A stretch of DNA of 64,000 nucleotides from Staphylococcus pseudoxylosus (GCF_003697915.1 NZ_RCVN01000005.1:124001-188000), one strand, 5' to 3'. Positions 1 to 10,385 are shown, counted from the stretch's first letter. Program-made: numbers and translations. The notes: generated by a model not told the origin, from the sequence alone.

Positions 1-1610
<1,610 letters not shown>

Positions 1611-1616
1611 AGAGTT

Positions 1617-1651
1617 AGAGAACCAAGTATTTATATTTGGTTCTCTTTTTT
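1617..1651 (+). terminator. Rho-independent terminator of the PTS/bgl operon
   Basis: The 10-base arms AGAGAACCAA and TTGGTTCTCT pair perfectly around a short AT loop and are followed at once by a T-run. It sits 7 bases after the glucosidase stop. Confidence 0.9.
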
Positions 1652-1849
1652 ATTTTGTACCTCCGTAACACAACAATTGTTTTTATTAAAAGACAATATG
1701 TTTTTTCAATCTAGGAATCATATGAAATATAACAATAATCAAATTATAATTGAATATTTACAAATAATATATTTAATTAATATAGGCTTAAAATAGTAAT
1801 GTTAGAGTTGTGAGGAAAGAGTGATATGTATCATCAGAGGAGGAGTTAT

Positions 1850-3661
1850 ATGAATCAGAAGAAGCATCAATCGATTACTTTCCGCGCTGCAACGAGTTTT
1901 GTCCTATTATTTAGTCTTATTGCTACACCACAAGCAGCACAAGCAAGTAGTTCAGAGAAAGCGGCCGATAATGCCAATCCAACAGCACAGCAAGAAAGCA
2001 ATAATAAAATAAAAATTTTAGACAAAAAGCCTAAAGTTGAAGAGATCAAAAAGCAAAACAAGCCTAACCGAATTATTACAAATATAAACGGTAATCCACA
2101 GTCAGAAATGGGTTTTAGTTGGTATACATCAGATAAATTTGATGACTCCAAAGTATGGGTCTCAGAGTCTAAAAACTTTAAAAATGCCAAAACATTTGAT
2201 GCAGACGCTCAAAAAGTAGATTCAAAATACCTTGAAAGAGATAAGCAAGGAAACATCATTTTTAAAGATATTGCTAAAGATGATGAAGGTGAACCAGTAA
2301 AAGGTAAAGACGGTAAAGAAAAAGTGAATGGTTATTATACAGACAAACATGCTGGTGGACCAGAATGGATGAGTGGCGACAAGCATGGAAAAACAAACTT
2401 AATAACTGAAGCAGAGCATACATACAAAGCACAAGCAAAAGGTTTAAAACCGAATACGAATTACTACTATAAAGTAGGAAGTGATAAAGGTAAAAAGAGC
2501 CAAGTTGGACAGTTTAAAACAGCAGGCAAAAAAGGCGATCCATTTAATTTCGTACAATACACAGATACGCAAAATGCATTTTGGAATGAAAATGTAAGAA
2601 ATGAAGCTGCATTTGGTGCAGATACATTGAAAAATGCTATTCAAACAGCTGGAGATCCTAGCTTTGCTTTACACACAGGTGACTTTATTGAAACAGCAGA
2701 AGTTGAAGATGAATGGAAAGATTTATATAAACAATCGCGTCCGTCATTCATGTCATTACCAGTTGTGGCTACAGCAGGAAATCATGATGAATACGCATTA
2801 AATGAAGAAGATGAAAAACTATTAACTAAATTTAATGAACATGTGAACGTACCAAAAGAAAATGACGCTGTGAATGGTGGCTCTTACTACTCATTTGATT
2901 ACAACGGTGCACATATGGTTGTTGCAAATACCAATGACAACAAAGAATCTAAAGACAATCCAGATGAAAAAGCAATTGGCAAAAAACAAATGGAATGGAT
3001 TAAGAAAGACATCAAAAAAGCACGTGATAACGGCTCCAACTGGGTGGTTTTAAATCTACACAAACCAATGTATTCTAAGTCTTATCATGCTTTATCAGAC
3101 GAAGATGTGAAGAAAATTAGAGAAGAGTTAACAAAAGAAATAGATGAGTTAGATGTAGATTTAGTCTTACAAGGTCATGATCATGTATTATCACGTACAC
3201 ATCCACTAGAACATACATCGACAAAAAACAGTTTCGTGAATGCTAAAAAAGAAGACACTAAACAATTTGTTGGTCAAGACAACGTCACATATTATGATAA
3301 TCCAAAAGGTTCTGTGTATGTGCTGCCCAATACAGGTGGAACAAAAGAATATGACAGTATCTATGACCGTTCTTTAGAACATATTAAAAAGGTAAGACCA
3401 GAATTAAGTGGGTTAACTGAAAAAGATTTAGAACACTATAACAGCCTATTTAAATTAGGTAAGCAACCTCAAGAAACAGATGCCTTTAAAGATAGTCACT
3501 CAAATAACCGTGACTCTTCTTCACAAAACTTCTCAGTCTATGAAGTTGAAGGTAATACATTGAAGGTTAAAATTTATCAATTAAATGGTGACATTAGTAA
3601 GGGTGAACAGCGTAATGTTGAATTAGTTGATGAATTTGGTATTCAAAAAGACAATAAATAA
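1850..3661 (+). CDS. Secreted purple-acid-phosphatase-like metallophosphoesterase
   Basis: 603 residues from the chosen ATG at 1850, which has AGAGGAGG 7 bases upstream; an in-frame ATG at 1826 lacks such a site. A signal peptide is clear: KKH, then a hydrophobic stretch ending ATPQAAQA before SSSEK. After it come a lysine-rich linker, an N-terminal fibronectin-like domain (SWYTSDKFDDSKVWVS ... NTNYYYKVGS) and the metallophosphoesterase core. The metal-site motifs are YTDTQNAF, HTGDFIE, AGNHDEY, LNLHKP and QGHDHVLSRTHP. The family hydrolyses phosphate esters outside the cell with two metals. The first motif has DTQ where classic members have DxH. A second phosphatase lies nearby at 4789, so the region may serve phosphate scavenging, although I see no convincing PhoP box. 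Confidence 0.88.
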   Translation: MNQKKHQSITFRAATSFVLLFSLIATPQAAQASSSEKAADNANPTAQQESNNKIKILDKKPKVEEIKKQNKPNRIITNINGNPQSEMGFSWYTSDKFDDSKVWVSESKNFKNAKTFDADAQKVDSKYLERDKQGNIIFKDIAKDDEGEPVKGKDGKEKVNGYYTDKHAGGPEWMSGDKHGKTNLITEAEHTYKAQAKGLKPNTNYYYKVGSDKGKKSQVGQFKTAGKKGDPFNFVQYTDTQNAFWNENVRNEAAFGADTLKNAIQTAGDPSFALHTGDFIETAEVEDEWKDLYKQSRPSFMSLPVVATAGNHDEYALNEEDEKLLTKFNEHVNVPKENDAVNGGSYYSFDYNGAHMVVANTNDNKESKDNPDEKAIGKKQMEWIKKDIKKARDNGSNWVVLNLHKPMYSKSYHALSDEDVKKIREELTKEIDELDVDLVLQGHDHVLSRTHPLEHTSTKNSFVNAKKEDTKQFVGQDNVTYYDNPKGSVYVLPNTGGTKEYDSIYDRSLEHIKKVRPELSGLTEKDLEHYNSLFKLGKQPQETDAFKDSHSNNRDSSSQNFSVYEVEGNTLKVKIYQLNGDISKGEQRNVELVDEFGIQKDNK

Positions 3662-3671
3662 TTAAATCAAT

Positions 3672-3704
3672 GCCTAAGTTAGAGGATAATAGTCTAGCTT
3701 AGGC
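3672..3704 (+). terminator. Hairpin after the metallophosphoesterase, weak terminator
   Basis: GCCTAAGTTAGA pairs with TCTAGCTTAGGC (one G-U) around a 9-base loop. No T-run follows, only CTCTTGATTT. It may slow or partly stop transcription into the lipoprotein gene at 3741. Confidence 0.5.
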
Positions 3705-3740
3705 CTCTTGATTTCCCAGGAAATTGAGGATTGATAGATA

Positions 3741-4415
3741 ATGAAACGAGCAATAAGATATTTAACAATAATAGTTTTATCTTGTATGGCGTTAGCTGCT
3801 TGTAATAATGAAACAGAAGAACCTCAACAGTCAGGTGAAAAAGCTAAAGCTACTAAAAGTGCTAACCAAGAAAAATCATCTAAAGCGTCTATCTCAGACA
3901 AAGATAAAAAGGAAATTAAAAAAGAAGTCTTGTCGTGGCTTTCAAAACATGAAAAAAACAATGATAAGGCAGTATCAAATCGTTATTTCGGTAGCGGGAG
4001 TATGTCCGATGGGGATTGGTATGCAGGTACTGAAGATGGGGAAATTCAAGTAAGCAACAAGGGGAAACCAGGGGCGAAAGCTTTTGATTTACATACTGTG
4101 ACAGGCGCAGTAACTTACACATCAAATGAAGGGGTAACTGGTATAGATAAAGATTCAAAAAACTTATCAAATATTGAAGGGTATAATGCAGTCGCTGATA
4201 TTAATAAACCCGTAACTAAATATTTATTTGCAGATAATGGTAAAGTATATGAATATGTGTTTAATGATTCGAAAGATATTACACTGTCATCTGGTTTTGC
4301 ACCTAAAGATCATAATGGAAAGGACCCAAACTTAAGTCCAAACCAGATGTTCAAAATAAGTGATAACAAAGCACTTAACGATTTTTATAGTGAGTTGTTG
4401 AAGCAATATGAGTGA
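3741..4415 (+). CDS. Lipoprotein, possibly DUF4767-like
   Basis: 224 residues. The N-terminus is a lipoprotein signal (MKRAIRYLTIIVLSCMALAAC) with lipobox LAAC, then a charged, low-complexity linker (residues 22-55). The rest is a soluble domain with SWLSKHEK, GDWYAGTEDGEIQVSN and YNAVADINK. This layout reminds me of DUF4767 lipoproteins of Firmicutes, but I cannot confirm the family. It is predicted to sit on the outer face of the membrane. It lies 80 bases after a secreted phosphatase and may be partly co-transcribed with it. The function is unknown. Confidence 0.75.
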   Translation: MKRAIRYLTIIVLSCMALAACNNETEEPQQSGEKAKATKSANQEKSSKASISDKDKKEIKKEVLSWLSKHEKNNDKAVSNRYFGSGSMSDGDWYAGTEDGEIQVSNKGKPGAKAFDLHTVTGAVTYTSNEGVTGIDKDSKNLSNIEGYNAVADINKPVTKYLFADNGKVYEYVFNDSKDITLSSGFAPKDHNGKDPNLSPNQMFKISDNKALNDFYSELLKQYE

Positions 4416-4788
4416 GCTAATATAACTTTATTGAAGTGGCTTATATCTCTAATGATAGTGAAAAGCAAGTTATTATTAAATTAAAGCTTATAGTGGAAAT
4501 AATAATCAGAAAGATAATGACATATTTATATAATGACTAATTGTAATTAGAGACCAAATGGTGTATAAAGTTAGGGAATCGCAGAATAAATAAAATTGTA
4601 CCCCTGAAGTTGGACTGAAAATCTAACTTTTAGGGTTTTTTTTATAACATTAACTAAAAACAAGCTACATAATAAGAAAAACAAAAGCAATGCTATAAAA
4701 CTTTATAATATATGAATAGAAATAGGTATTCACTTTTTTTGAAATTTATTATATGCTTTGAAATATATTAACTAAATGAGGTGAGCAC
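4416..4788. other. Intergenic region, 373 bases
   Basis: Holds the hairpin at 4597-4643 and otherwise AT-rich sequence without a supported gene. Bases 4644-4788 presumably carry the promoter of the acid phosphatase; I could not place -35 and -10 boxes with certainty. Confidence 0.5.
4597..4643 (+). terminator. Terminator resembling an IS3-family terminal repeat
   Basis: CCCTGAAGTTGGA pairs with TCTAACTTTTAGGG (with G-U pairs and one bulge) around CTGAAAA and is followed by eight T. It lies 187 bases past the lipoprotein stop, so it is distant for that gene. The 5' end TGTACCCCTGAAGTTGGAC looks like the terminal inverted repeat of IS150-group IS3 elements, which often carry such end hairpins. 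No transposase sequence is present nearby. Confidence 0.6.
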
Positions 4789-5664
4789 TTGAATAAATTT
4801 TCAAAATCTGTCATATCGATTTCGCTTGCAACTGTATTTACAATTGCAACACCACTAACTACATATACTACTGTTGCACACGCCAATGGATCAACTGCAC
4901 CGGTAATGGAACAACAAGAGCAAACAAACCTTGGCTCTGAAAATATTATGGCAGTTTCATGGTATCAAAATTCAGCAGAAGCTAAGGCACTTTACTTACA
5001 AGGTTATAATAGTGCCAAAGTACAATTAGACGAAGAGCTTGAGAAAAATAAAGGTAAACATAAACTCGCAATCGCGCTTGATTTAGATGAAACAGTTCTA
5101 GATAATTCACCTTATCAAGGTTACGCGTCTATAAATAATACATCGTATCCGGAAGGTTGGCATGAATGGATACAAGCAGCTAAAGCAAAACCTGTATATG
5201 GCGCTAAATCATTTTTAAAATATGCGGATAAAAAAGGCGTAGATATATACTATATTTCTGATAGGGACAAAGAAAAAGATTTTAAAGCAACTCAAAAAAA
5301 CTTGAAAAAGCAAGGGATTCCACAAGCAACAGATCATCACATCTTACTTAAAGGTAAAAATGATAAGAGTAAGGAATCTAGAAGACAAATAGTAGAAAAA
5401 AATCATAAGCTAGTCATGTTATTTGGTGATAATCTATTAGACTTCGGGGACCCTAAAAAGCCTAATGCTCAAGAGCGTGAAAAGTTTGTGCAACAGCATA
5501 AAGAAGACTTTGGTAAGAAATACATCATTTTCCCTAATCCAATGTATGGTAGTTGGGAAGCGACACTATATAACAATAAGTATGATATGAGTGATGCGCA
5601 AAAAGATGAACTAAGAAAACAATCAATTAAGCAGTTTAATCCTTCAACTGGAAAAGTTGAATAA
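4789..5664 (+). CDS. Secreted class C acid phosphatase / 5'-nucleotidase, e(P4) family
   Basis: 291 residues, starting at TTG (4789) with GAGGTG upstream. The signal peptide ends in TVAHA before NGSTAP. It lacks the lipobox cysteine of the Haemophilus e(P4) prototype, so it should be released or wall-associated. The HAD-type catalytic motif is ALDLDETVLDNS (about residues 97-108), with DxD supplying the nucleophile and general acid. YYISDRD is motif II, and the later FGDNLLDFGD supplies the magnesium-binding acids. The family dephosphorylates nucleotides and other phosphomonoesters outside the cell. A terminator follows directly, so it is monocistronic. Confidence 0.9.
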   Translation: MNKFSKSVISISLATVFTIATPLTTYTTVAHANGSTAPVMEQQEQTNLGSENIMAVSWYQNSAEAKALYLQGYNSAKVQLDEELEKNKGKHKLAIALDLDETVLDNSPYQGYASINNTSYPEGWHEWIQAAKAKPVYGAKSFLKYADKKGVDIYYISDRDKEKDFKATQKNLKKQGIPQATDHHILLKGKNDKSKESRRQIVEKNHKLVMLFGDNLLDFGDPKKPNAQEREKFVQQHKEDFGKKYIIFPNPMYGSWEATLYNNKYDMSDAQKDELRKQSIKQFNPSTGKVE

Positions 5665-5672
5665 TAAGAAGA

Positions 5673-5712
5673 AACTGGTAGTGAAACAATAGTTGTTTCA
5701 TCACCAGTTTTT
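5673..5712 (+). terminator. Terminator of the acid phosphatase gene
   Basis: AACTGGTAGTGAAAC pairs with GTTTCATCACCAGTT (one bulge), followed by TTT. It lies 8 bases after the stop codon. Confidence 0.85.
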
Positions 5713-5714
5713 AA

Positions 5715-5762
5715 ACTTTACCGAAACCAACATTAGTTAAATTTGAAGAACCAGAAGCATAA
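5715..5762 (+). pseudogene. Possible 3' remnant of a lost gene
   Basis: A 15-codon open stretch (TLPKPTLVKFEEPEA, stop TAA at 5760) has a protein-like composition with codon use like its neighbours. It has no start codon and an in-frame stop immediately before it. A perfect terminator stands 46 bases downstream. Together they look like the tail of a deleted gene, but the stretch is short enough to be chance. Confidence 0.3.
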
Positions 5763-5807
5763 ATATATTAGAATTACATTTCGCAAATTTTATATAAAAT
5801 CCTCATT

Positions 5808-5845
5808 AAATCCACCAACAAACTTTGTTGGTGGATTTCTCTTTT
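5808..5845 (+). terminator. Orphan strong terminator
   Basis: A perfect 15-base inverted repeat (AAATCCACCAACAAA and its complement, one base between) is followed by TCTCTTTT. No intact gene ends just before it; the acid phosphatase already has its own terminator at 5673-5712. Confidence 0.8.
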
Positions 5846-5872
5846 GAAATAATTATTTTTTAAAATTGTAAA

Positions 5873-5901
5873 TTGACTCTATAAATATATAATGATAATA
5901 T
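5873..5901 (+). promoter_or_regulatory. Sigma-A promoter of the monooxygenase-symporter pair
   Basis: TTGACT at 5873-5878, exactly 17 bases, then TAATAT at 5896-5901. It precedes the ATG at 5948 with a short leader. Confidence 0.8.
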
Positions 5902-5913
5902 AATTCATATTAA

Positions 5914-5923
5914 TCCAATCGGA
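5914..5923. promoter_or_regulatory. Possible operator in the monooxygenase leader
   Basis: The near-palindrome TCCAATCGGA lies 13 bases after the -10 box, where a repressor would block transcription. It resembles the ATTCCNATTGGAAT type of site that I loosely associate with CymR-type sulfur regulation; that link is speculative. Confidence 0.35.
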
Positions 5924-5947
5924 ATAATAAATGATGGAGGGATAAAG

Positions 5948-7255
5948 ATGAAAAGAATGAAATTAGGATACTTTTTAACGGGCTTTGGTCATCACGTTGC
6001 TAGTAGTAGACATCCAGATGCATTAGCACACGGGGGAATGAATTTAACAAAAACAATTGAACAAGCAAAACTTTTAGAACAGGCAAAATTTGATTTTCTA
6101 TTTATGTCAGATAGTTTATATCTTGACGAGAAAACACACCCAGATATGTTTACGTTTTTCGAGCCAATTTCCTTAATGTCGATTATTGCTAGAGAAACAG
6201 AGCATCTTGGTTTAATCGTGACAGGTTCTACTTCATTTTCAGAGCCATTCAACTTAGCTAGAATCTTTTCATCTTTAGACCATTACAGTGATGGTAGAGC
6301 TGGGTGGAATATTGTGACATCAGGTATTAATAATACCGCTAAAAATTTTAGTGGCGTAAATAATGCGGATCATGACTTAAGATACGATCAAGCGGAAGAA
6401 TTTGTCGATATATCCAAGCAGTTATGGGATTCGTGGCGAGATGTTAACCCAGAACGACTTCACGCTGCAGGAGGATTTTTTGATGAAAAACAACCTGAAC
6501 CAATAAACTATAAAGGAGATTTTTATAGTGTCAGAGGACCTTTAAATATAGAGCAATCACCTCAAGGGTATCCATTACTTGTTCAAGCTGGTTCTTCTAA
6601 AAAAGGTACTGCATTTGCCTCAAAACATGCAGAAGTTGTGTTTACAGCACAAAATGATATCGATAATGCAGTTGCTTTTGCTCATAATTTGAAAGAACAA
6701 GTTGCTGATAAACGAGGTCCAGAACAAGAAATTGTGATCATGCCAGGTATTTTCCCATTTATTGGAGAAACACGGGAAGAAGCTGAAGCCCACTATAAAG
6801 AATTGCAAGATTTGATAGTTCCAGAGATGGGATTAGAATTATTGTCTTCTTATTTAGGTGACACAGATTTAAGTGGTTATGAGTTAAGCACCCCATTTGA
6901 AAATGTTCATATAGATAAAGGTAATAATATTCAAAGTCGAGTAGACCTAATTAAGGATACAGCGAAGAAGAATAATTCAACGTTAGAAGATGTGATGAAA
7001 CATGTTGCTGGTGCAAGAGGTCATCATATCATTGTAGGAACGGCTGAAGATGTGGCAGACAGAATGGAAGAATGGTTTACTCGTGGTGCGGCCGACGGAT
7101 TTAACATAATGCCTCCGTTAAACCCTACACAATTTGAATTATTTGTAAATAAAGTTGTTCCAATATTAGAAGAAAGAGGTTTAGTTCAAACGGAATATAA
7201 TACAGGCACATTAAGAGAAAAGTTAGGATTAAGCACTACTAAAGCACATATTTAA
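5948..7255 (+). CDS. LLM-class flavin-dependent monooxygenase, NtaA/SnaA/DszA group
   Basis: 435 residues with GGAGG 8 bases before the ATG. The sequence has the group's hallmarks: MKLGYFLTGFGHH at the start, FLFMSDSLYL, GLIVTGSTSFSEPFNLAR, GRAGWNIVTS (about residue 117) and PLLVQAGSSKKGTAFASKHAE. These TIM-barrel enzymes use FMNH2 from a partner reductase to oxidise substrates such as sulfonates, thioethers or aminocarboxylates. No reductase gene is adjacent, so reduced flavin must come from elsewhere. It lies 53 bases before a sodium-type symporter gene and probably shares its transcript, hinting that the symporter brings in the substrate. The substrate is unknown. Confidence 0.87.
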   Translation: MKRMKLGYFLTGFGHHVASSRHPDALAHGGMNLTKTIEQAKLLEQAKFDFLFMSDSLYLDEKTHPDMFTFFEPISLMSIIARETEHLGLIVTGSTSFSEPFNLARIFSSLDHYSDGRAGWNIVTSGINNTAKNFSGVNNADHDLRYDQAEEFVDISKQLWDSWRDVNPERLHAAGGFFDEKQPEPINYKGDFYSVRGPLNIEQSPQGYPLLVQAGSSKKGTAFASKHAEVVFTAQNDIDNAVAFAHNLKEQVADKRGPEQEIVIMPGIFPFIGETREEAEAHYKELQDLIVPEMGLELLSSYLGDTDLSGYELSTPFENVHIDKGNNIQSRVDLIKDTAKKNNSTLEDVMKHVAGARGHHIIVGTAEDVADRMEEWFTRGAADGFNIMPPLNPTQFELFVNKVVPILEERGLVQTEYNTGTLREKLGLSTTKAHI

Positions 7256-7308
7256 TCTGTGGTCCTTTCAATTAAGATGGAGTGATACTCTAGAAAGTAG
7301 GGAGAAAT

Positions 7309-9108
7309 ATGTATATAGCATTTACATTAATATCATGTGCATTTTTTATTGGTATCGTAGCTTGGTACTCTTATTATAAAACTAAAAATACTGTTAGTAG
7401 TTCGGGAGGTTTCTTCTTAGGAGGCAGAGGGTTAACAGGAGGTTTTATTGCAGGTGCATTAATACTAACTAATTTATCTGCAGAGCAGTTAATAGGTTTA
7501 AACGGACAGGGTTATCAAAACAATTTATCTAGCATGGGCTGGGAAGTTACAGCAGGTTTCTCTGTTATTATCTTAGCTACAATTTTACTGCCAAAATATT
7601 TGGGCGGCGCATTTACCACACTTCCAGAATTTATAAATAATCGCTTTGATAAGCAGACCCGTTTATTAATTGTCTTGTTGTTTATGGTCGGCTATGGCTT
7701 CATAACTATACCATCTGTACTATATTCAGGTTCTTTAGCTGTATTACAAATATTTGATATACCTCATATGTTTCATATAACATACGAACAATCTATATGG
7801 GTTATTGTTTGGGTTATCGGTATTATCGGTATGTTATATGCAATTTTAGGTGGTTTGAAAGCTATTGCTATTTCAGATACTTTAAATGGTATAGGGCTTT
7901 TAATAGTAGGCGTCTTAGTACCGATACTTGGTTTTATTGCATTAGGAAATGGCAGTTTGTTAGAAGGTATGAAAACCATTGCGACAGATCATCCAGAAAA
8001 ATTAAACGCCATTGGTTCAAACAAAGATGATGTACCATTTGGTTCGATTTTTACAGGCATGATATTTGCTAATTTATTCTATTGGGGTACTAATCAATAT
8101 GTGATTCAAAGAACATTAGGCGCAAAGAGTCTAGCGGAAGGTCAAAAGGGCGCACTATTTACAGGATTTCTAAAAATACTAGTCCCTTTTCTTATGATGA
8201 TTCCAGGTGTCATTGCATTTCACTTATATGGATCAGGCTTAAAGAATATGGATTTAGCGTATCCTACGTTGGTAAAAGATGTATTCCCTACCTTTTTAGA
8301 TGGCTTCTTCTTAGCCGTATTACTAGGTGCTGTATTTTCTAGTTTTAATGCATTATTGAATAGTGCATCAACGTTATTTGTTTACGATATTTATAAAGTA
8401 CTAATTAATAACAAAGCTACAGATAGACAAATGATAAGGGTAAGCCAATGGTTTGGTGTGATTTTGGCATTAGCGACCTTCTTTATTTCACCAATGTTAA
8501 TGAATGCCCCACAAGGATTATGGACAATCATTCGCCAATTCACAGGTTTCTTCAATATACCAATTATAGCGATTGTATTGGTGGGGATATTTGCTAAAAG
8601 AGTTCCTGCCATTGCACCTAAAATAGTTATTATTTCCCACGTAATTGTTTATTATTTATTGATATGGGGATTGCCGATGGTCTTTAAATATGAAATGGCG
8701 ATTAATTTTATATACATACAAGGGCTCTTATTTGTAGTAGAAGTGCTAGTAATGTTGATCATAGGGATGACAAATCCATTAGACATACCGTTTAAATTTA
8801 GTCCAAACCCTAAAGTAGATATGACGCCATGGAAATATACAATACCTGTTACAGTTCTCTTGTTAGGGTCCATTGTTTTTACATTTATATTGTTTTCGCC
8901 AATTGGTTTAGCAGCACAACATCATATTGTATCGTCATGGTTTTGGCCATCTATAGTACTTTTAGCGATAATTGTTGTCATCTTTTATTATATAGGGTTA
9001 AGACAATGGAGTAAGCAATACGAAACAACATTAAAGCAACAGTATAATAAAGAATTATTCACAGATTTGAACCAAAGTGAGTTATCTGGAGAACCGTTAA
9101 TTCGATAA
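7309..9108 (+). CDS. Sodium:solute symporter (SSS family)
   Basis: 599 residues with about 14 hydrophobic segments. SSS features include GGFFLGGRGLTGGFIAGALILTN near the N-terminus, ILGGLKAIAISDTLNGIGLL around residue 190 and FWGTNQ-like FYWGTNQYVIQRTLGAKS around residue 260. It resembles YidK-like and sugar/organic-solute cotransporters. RBS AGGGAG precedes the ATG. It follows the flavin monooxygenase and ends at a strong terminator, so the pair form one operon. A sodium gradient would drive uptake; the substrate cannot be read from the sequence. Confidence 0.88.
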   Translation: MYIAFTLISCAFFIGIVAWYSYYKTKNTVSSSGGFFLGGRGLTGGFIAGALILTNLSAEQLIGLNGQGYQNNLSSMGWEVTAGFSVIILATILLPKYLGGAFTTLPEFINNRFDKQTRLLIVLLFMVGYGFITIPSVLYSGSLAVLQIFDIPHMFHITYEQSIWVIVWVIGIIGMLYAILGGLKAIAISDTLNGIGLLIVGVLVPILGFIALGNGSLLEGMKTIATDHPEKLNAIGSNKDDVPFGSIFTGMIFANLFYWGTNQYVIQRTLGAKSLAEGQKGALFTGFLKILVPFLMMIPGVIAFHLYGSGLKNMDLAYPTLVKDVFPTFLDGFFLAVLLGAVFSSFNALLNSASTLFVYDIYKVLINNKATDRQMIRVSQWFGVILALATFFISPMLMNAPQGLWTIIRQFTGFFNIPIIAIVLVGIFAKRVPAIAPKIVIISHVIVYYLLIWGLPMVFKYEMAINFIYIQGLLFVVEVLVMLIIGMTNPLDIPFKFSPNPKVDMTPWKYTIPVTVLLLGSIVFTFILFSPIGLAAQHHIVSSWFWPSIVLLAIIVVIFYYIGLRQWSKQYETTLKQQYNKELFTDLNQSELSGEPLIR

Positions 9109-9139
9109 ATAATACGATTTATATAGCTATATTAATTTT

Positions 9140-9187
9140 AAGACTGTAAACATATTTACTTTCAGAGTAATGTTTATAGTCTTTTTT
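9140..9187 (+). terminator. Terminator of the monooxygenase-symporter operon
   Basis: AAGACTGTAAACAT pairs with ATGTTTATAGTCTT (one G-U) and is followed by a T-run. Confidence 0.88.
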
Positions 9188-9221
9188 CTAATTAGCAGGT
9201 ATGTAACTTATGTGAAGATAG

Positions 9222-9271
9222 ATAAAATAAAAACCAAGATCAATGAAGTATGACATCCATTGATTTTGGTT
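9222..9271 (-). terminator. Terminator of the sirtuin gene
   Basis: AACCAAGATCAATG (9232-9245) pairs with CATTGATTTTGGTT (9258-9271). Read on the minus strand the stem is followed by TTTTTATTTTAT, so it serves the minus-strand gene ending at 9328. Confidence 0.8.
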
Positions 9272-9327
9272 AATTGTGCACTATTAAGAAACGTCTATTG
9301 AAAGTGCTAAGTTAGACTCCGCGCGAG

Positions 9328-10062
9328 CTAGTTTAAATTATGAAGCGTTGAAATTACTGAAACCATATCGTCATTGATGACTAAATCTGCATTATGATCA
9401 TAAGGCGTCACATCTTTATTAATAATAATAAGATTTTCTCCTTTGAAGTTTGAAATTAGACCTGCCGCTGGTTGAACTACGAGTGACGAACCTAACACAA
9501 TTAATGTATCAGCTGTTTCAATTTTATTAATAGCATTAAAAATAGTATCTTGATTTAACATTTCTCCATAAAGTACAATATCAGGTCTAATGATGCTGCC
9601 ACATGACTCACAATGGCGCAAGTGATGCTCCATGACGTAAGTTTTGTCATATTTATTGAAACAATCAACACAATAGAATTGATTTAAAGTCCCATGAAGT
9701 TCATCTACATTTAAGCTGCCCGCATCTGAATGAAGGCCATCGATATTTTGGGTGATAACACCTAAAGATTGATGGTCTTTTTCTAGTTGCGCAATCCATT
9801 GATGAATGGTATTGGGTTGTTTATCAGCAAGGAGTAAACGCTTATGATAAAAATCGACAAATCCCTCCGGATCATCTTGTAGATAATTAGTACTTAACAA
9901 GTACTCAGGTGGGTAACCATCTTTTGAAATTTCATCGAACAAGCCACCCATAGAACGGAAATCAGGCACACCGCTTGCCACAGAGACACCAGCACCTGTA
10001 AAAAATGTTATTCTACGAGAATTATTAATGATATCTTTCAATTGTTCAATATTACGATTCAC
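9328..10062 (-). CDS. Sir2-family NAD-dependent protein deacylase
   Basis: 244 residues, the size of short bacterial sirtuins. I chose the GTG at 10062, which has GGAG 6 bases upstream; the GTG at 10071 overlaps that site. Motifs in order: FFTGAGVSVASGVPDFRS (NAD binding), TQNIDGLHSDAG, ELHGTL with the catalytic histidine, a zinc site CVDC...CESC, and GSSLVVQPAA. The family removes acyl groups from lysines using NAD and is cytoplasmic. It is a separate minus-strand unit with its own terminator, back to back with the staphylopine operon. Confidence 0.9.
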   Translation of the reverse strand: MNRNIEQLKDIINNSRRITFFTGAGVSVASGVPDFRSMGGLFDEISKDGYPPEYLLSTNYLQDDPEGFVDFYHKRLLLADKQPNTIHQWIAQLEKDHQSLGVITQNIDGLHSDAGSLNVDELHGTLNQFYCVDCFNKYDKTYVMEHHLRHCESCGSIIRPDIVLYGEMLNQDTIFNAINKIETADTLIVLGSSLVVQPAAGLISNFKGENLIIINKDVTPYDHNADLVINDDMVSVISTLHNLN

Positions 10063-10250
10063 ACTTATCACTCCATTAAAAAATATACTCTCTTGTAGCG
10101 AATATTTTTATTATACTTAAGATAATTTTAAATATTAGCTACTATTTTAGCAAATATGGAAAAGTATAATTAAGAGCAAATAAATCTATGACTATTGTAA
10201 GGCATCTAATTCACTAAGAATATTATAGATTGAATCTAAAAAAACTCGAT

Positions 10251-10311
10251 AAAGCCTCGTCATTCACAGTGCTTCTTATGTATTAGTGAATGATTGGGGC
10301 TTTATTTTTTT
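10251..10311 (+). terminator. Orphan terminator, possible end of a small RNA
   Basis: AAAGCCTCGTCATTCAC pairs with GTGAATGATTGGGGCTTT (small internal mismatch) around an 18-base loop and is followed by a T-run. No plus-strand gene ends upstream, since the sirtuin is on the other strand. A transcript from somewhere in 10080-10250 would end here; a TATAAT stands at 10165-10170 but without a good -35. Confidence 0.7.
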
Positions 10312-10385
10312 ATATGAAATTTTAAAAAACCATATATATTTTCTAAAATAAAAGTGCAATTCAAGTTTTTTTAATAAATATTAAT

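Noticed and set aside
1740-1790. PhoP-box-like TTTACA repeats before the phosphatase
   Set aside because: Only one TTTACA is close to consensus and the rest is simply AT-rich.
1826-1849. Longer start of the metallophosphoesterase
   Set aside because: It would place AGAGGAGG inside the coding region; the ATG at 1850 has the correct spacing and starts a normal signal peptide.
3916-4170. Minus-strand frame across the lipoprotein gene
   Set aside because: Antisense shadow of a convincing lipoprotein; no ribosome site and odd composition.
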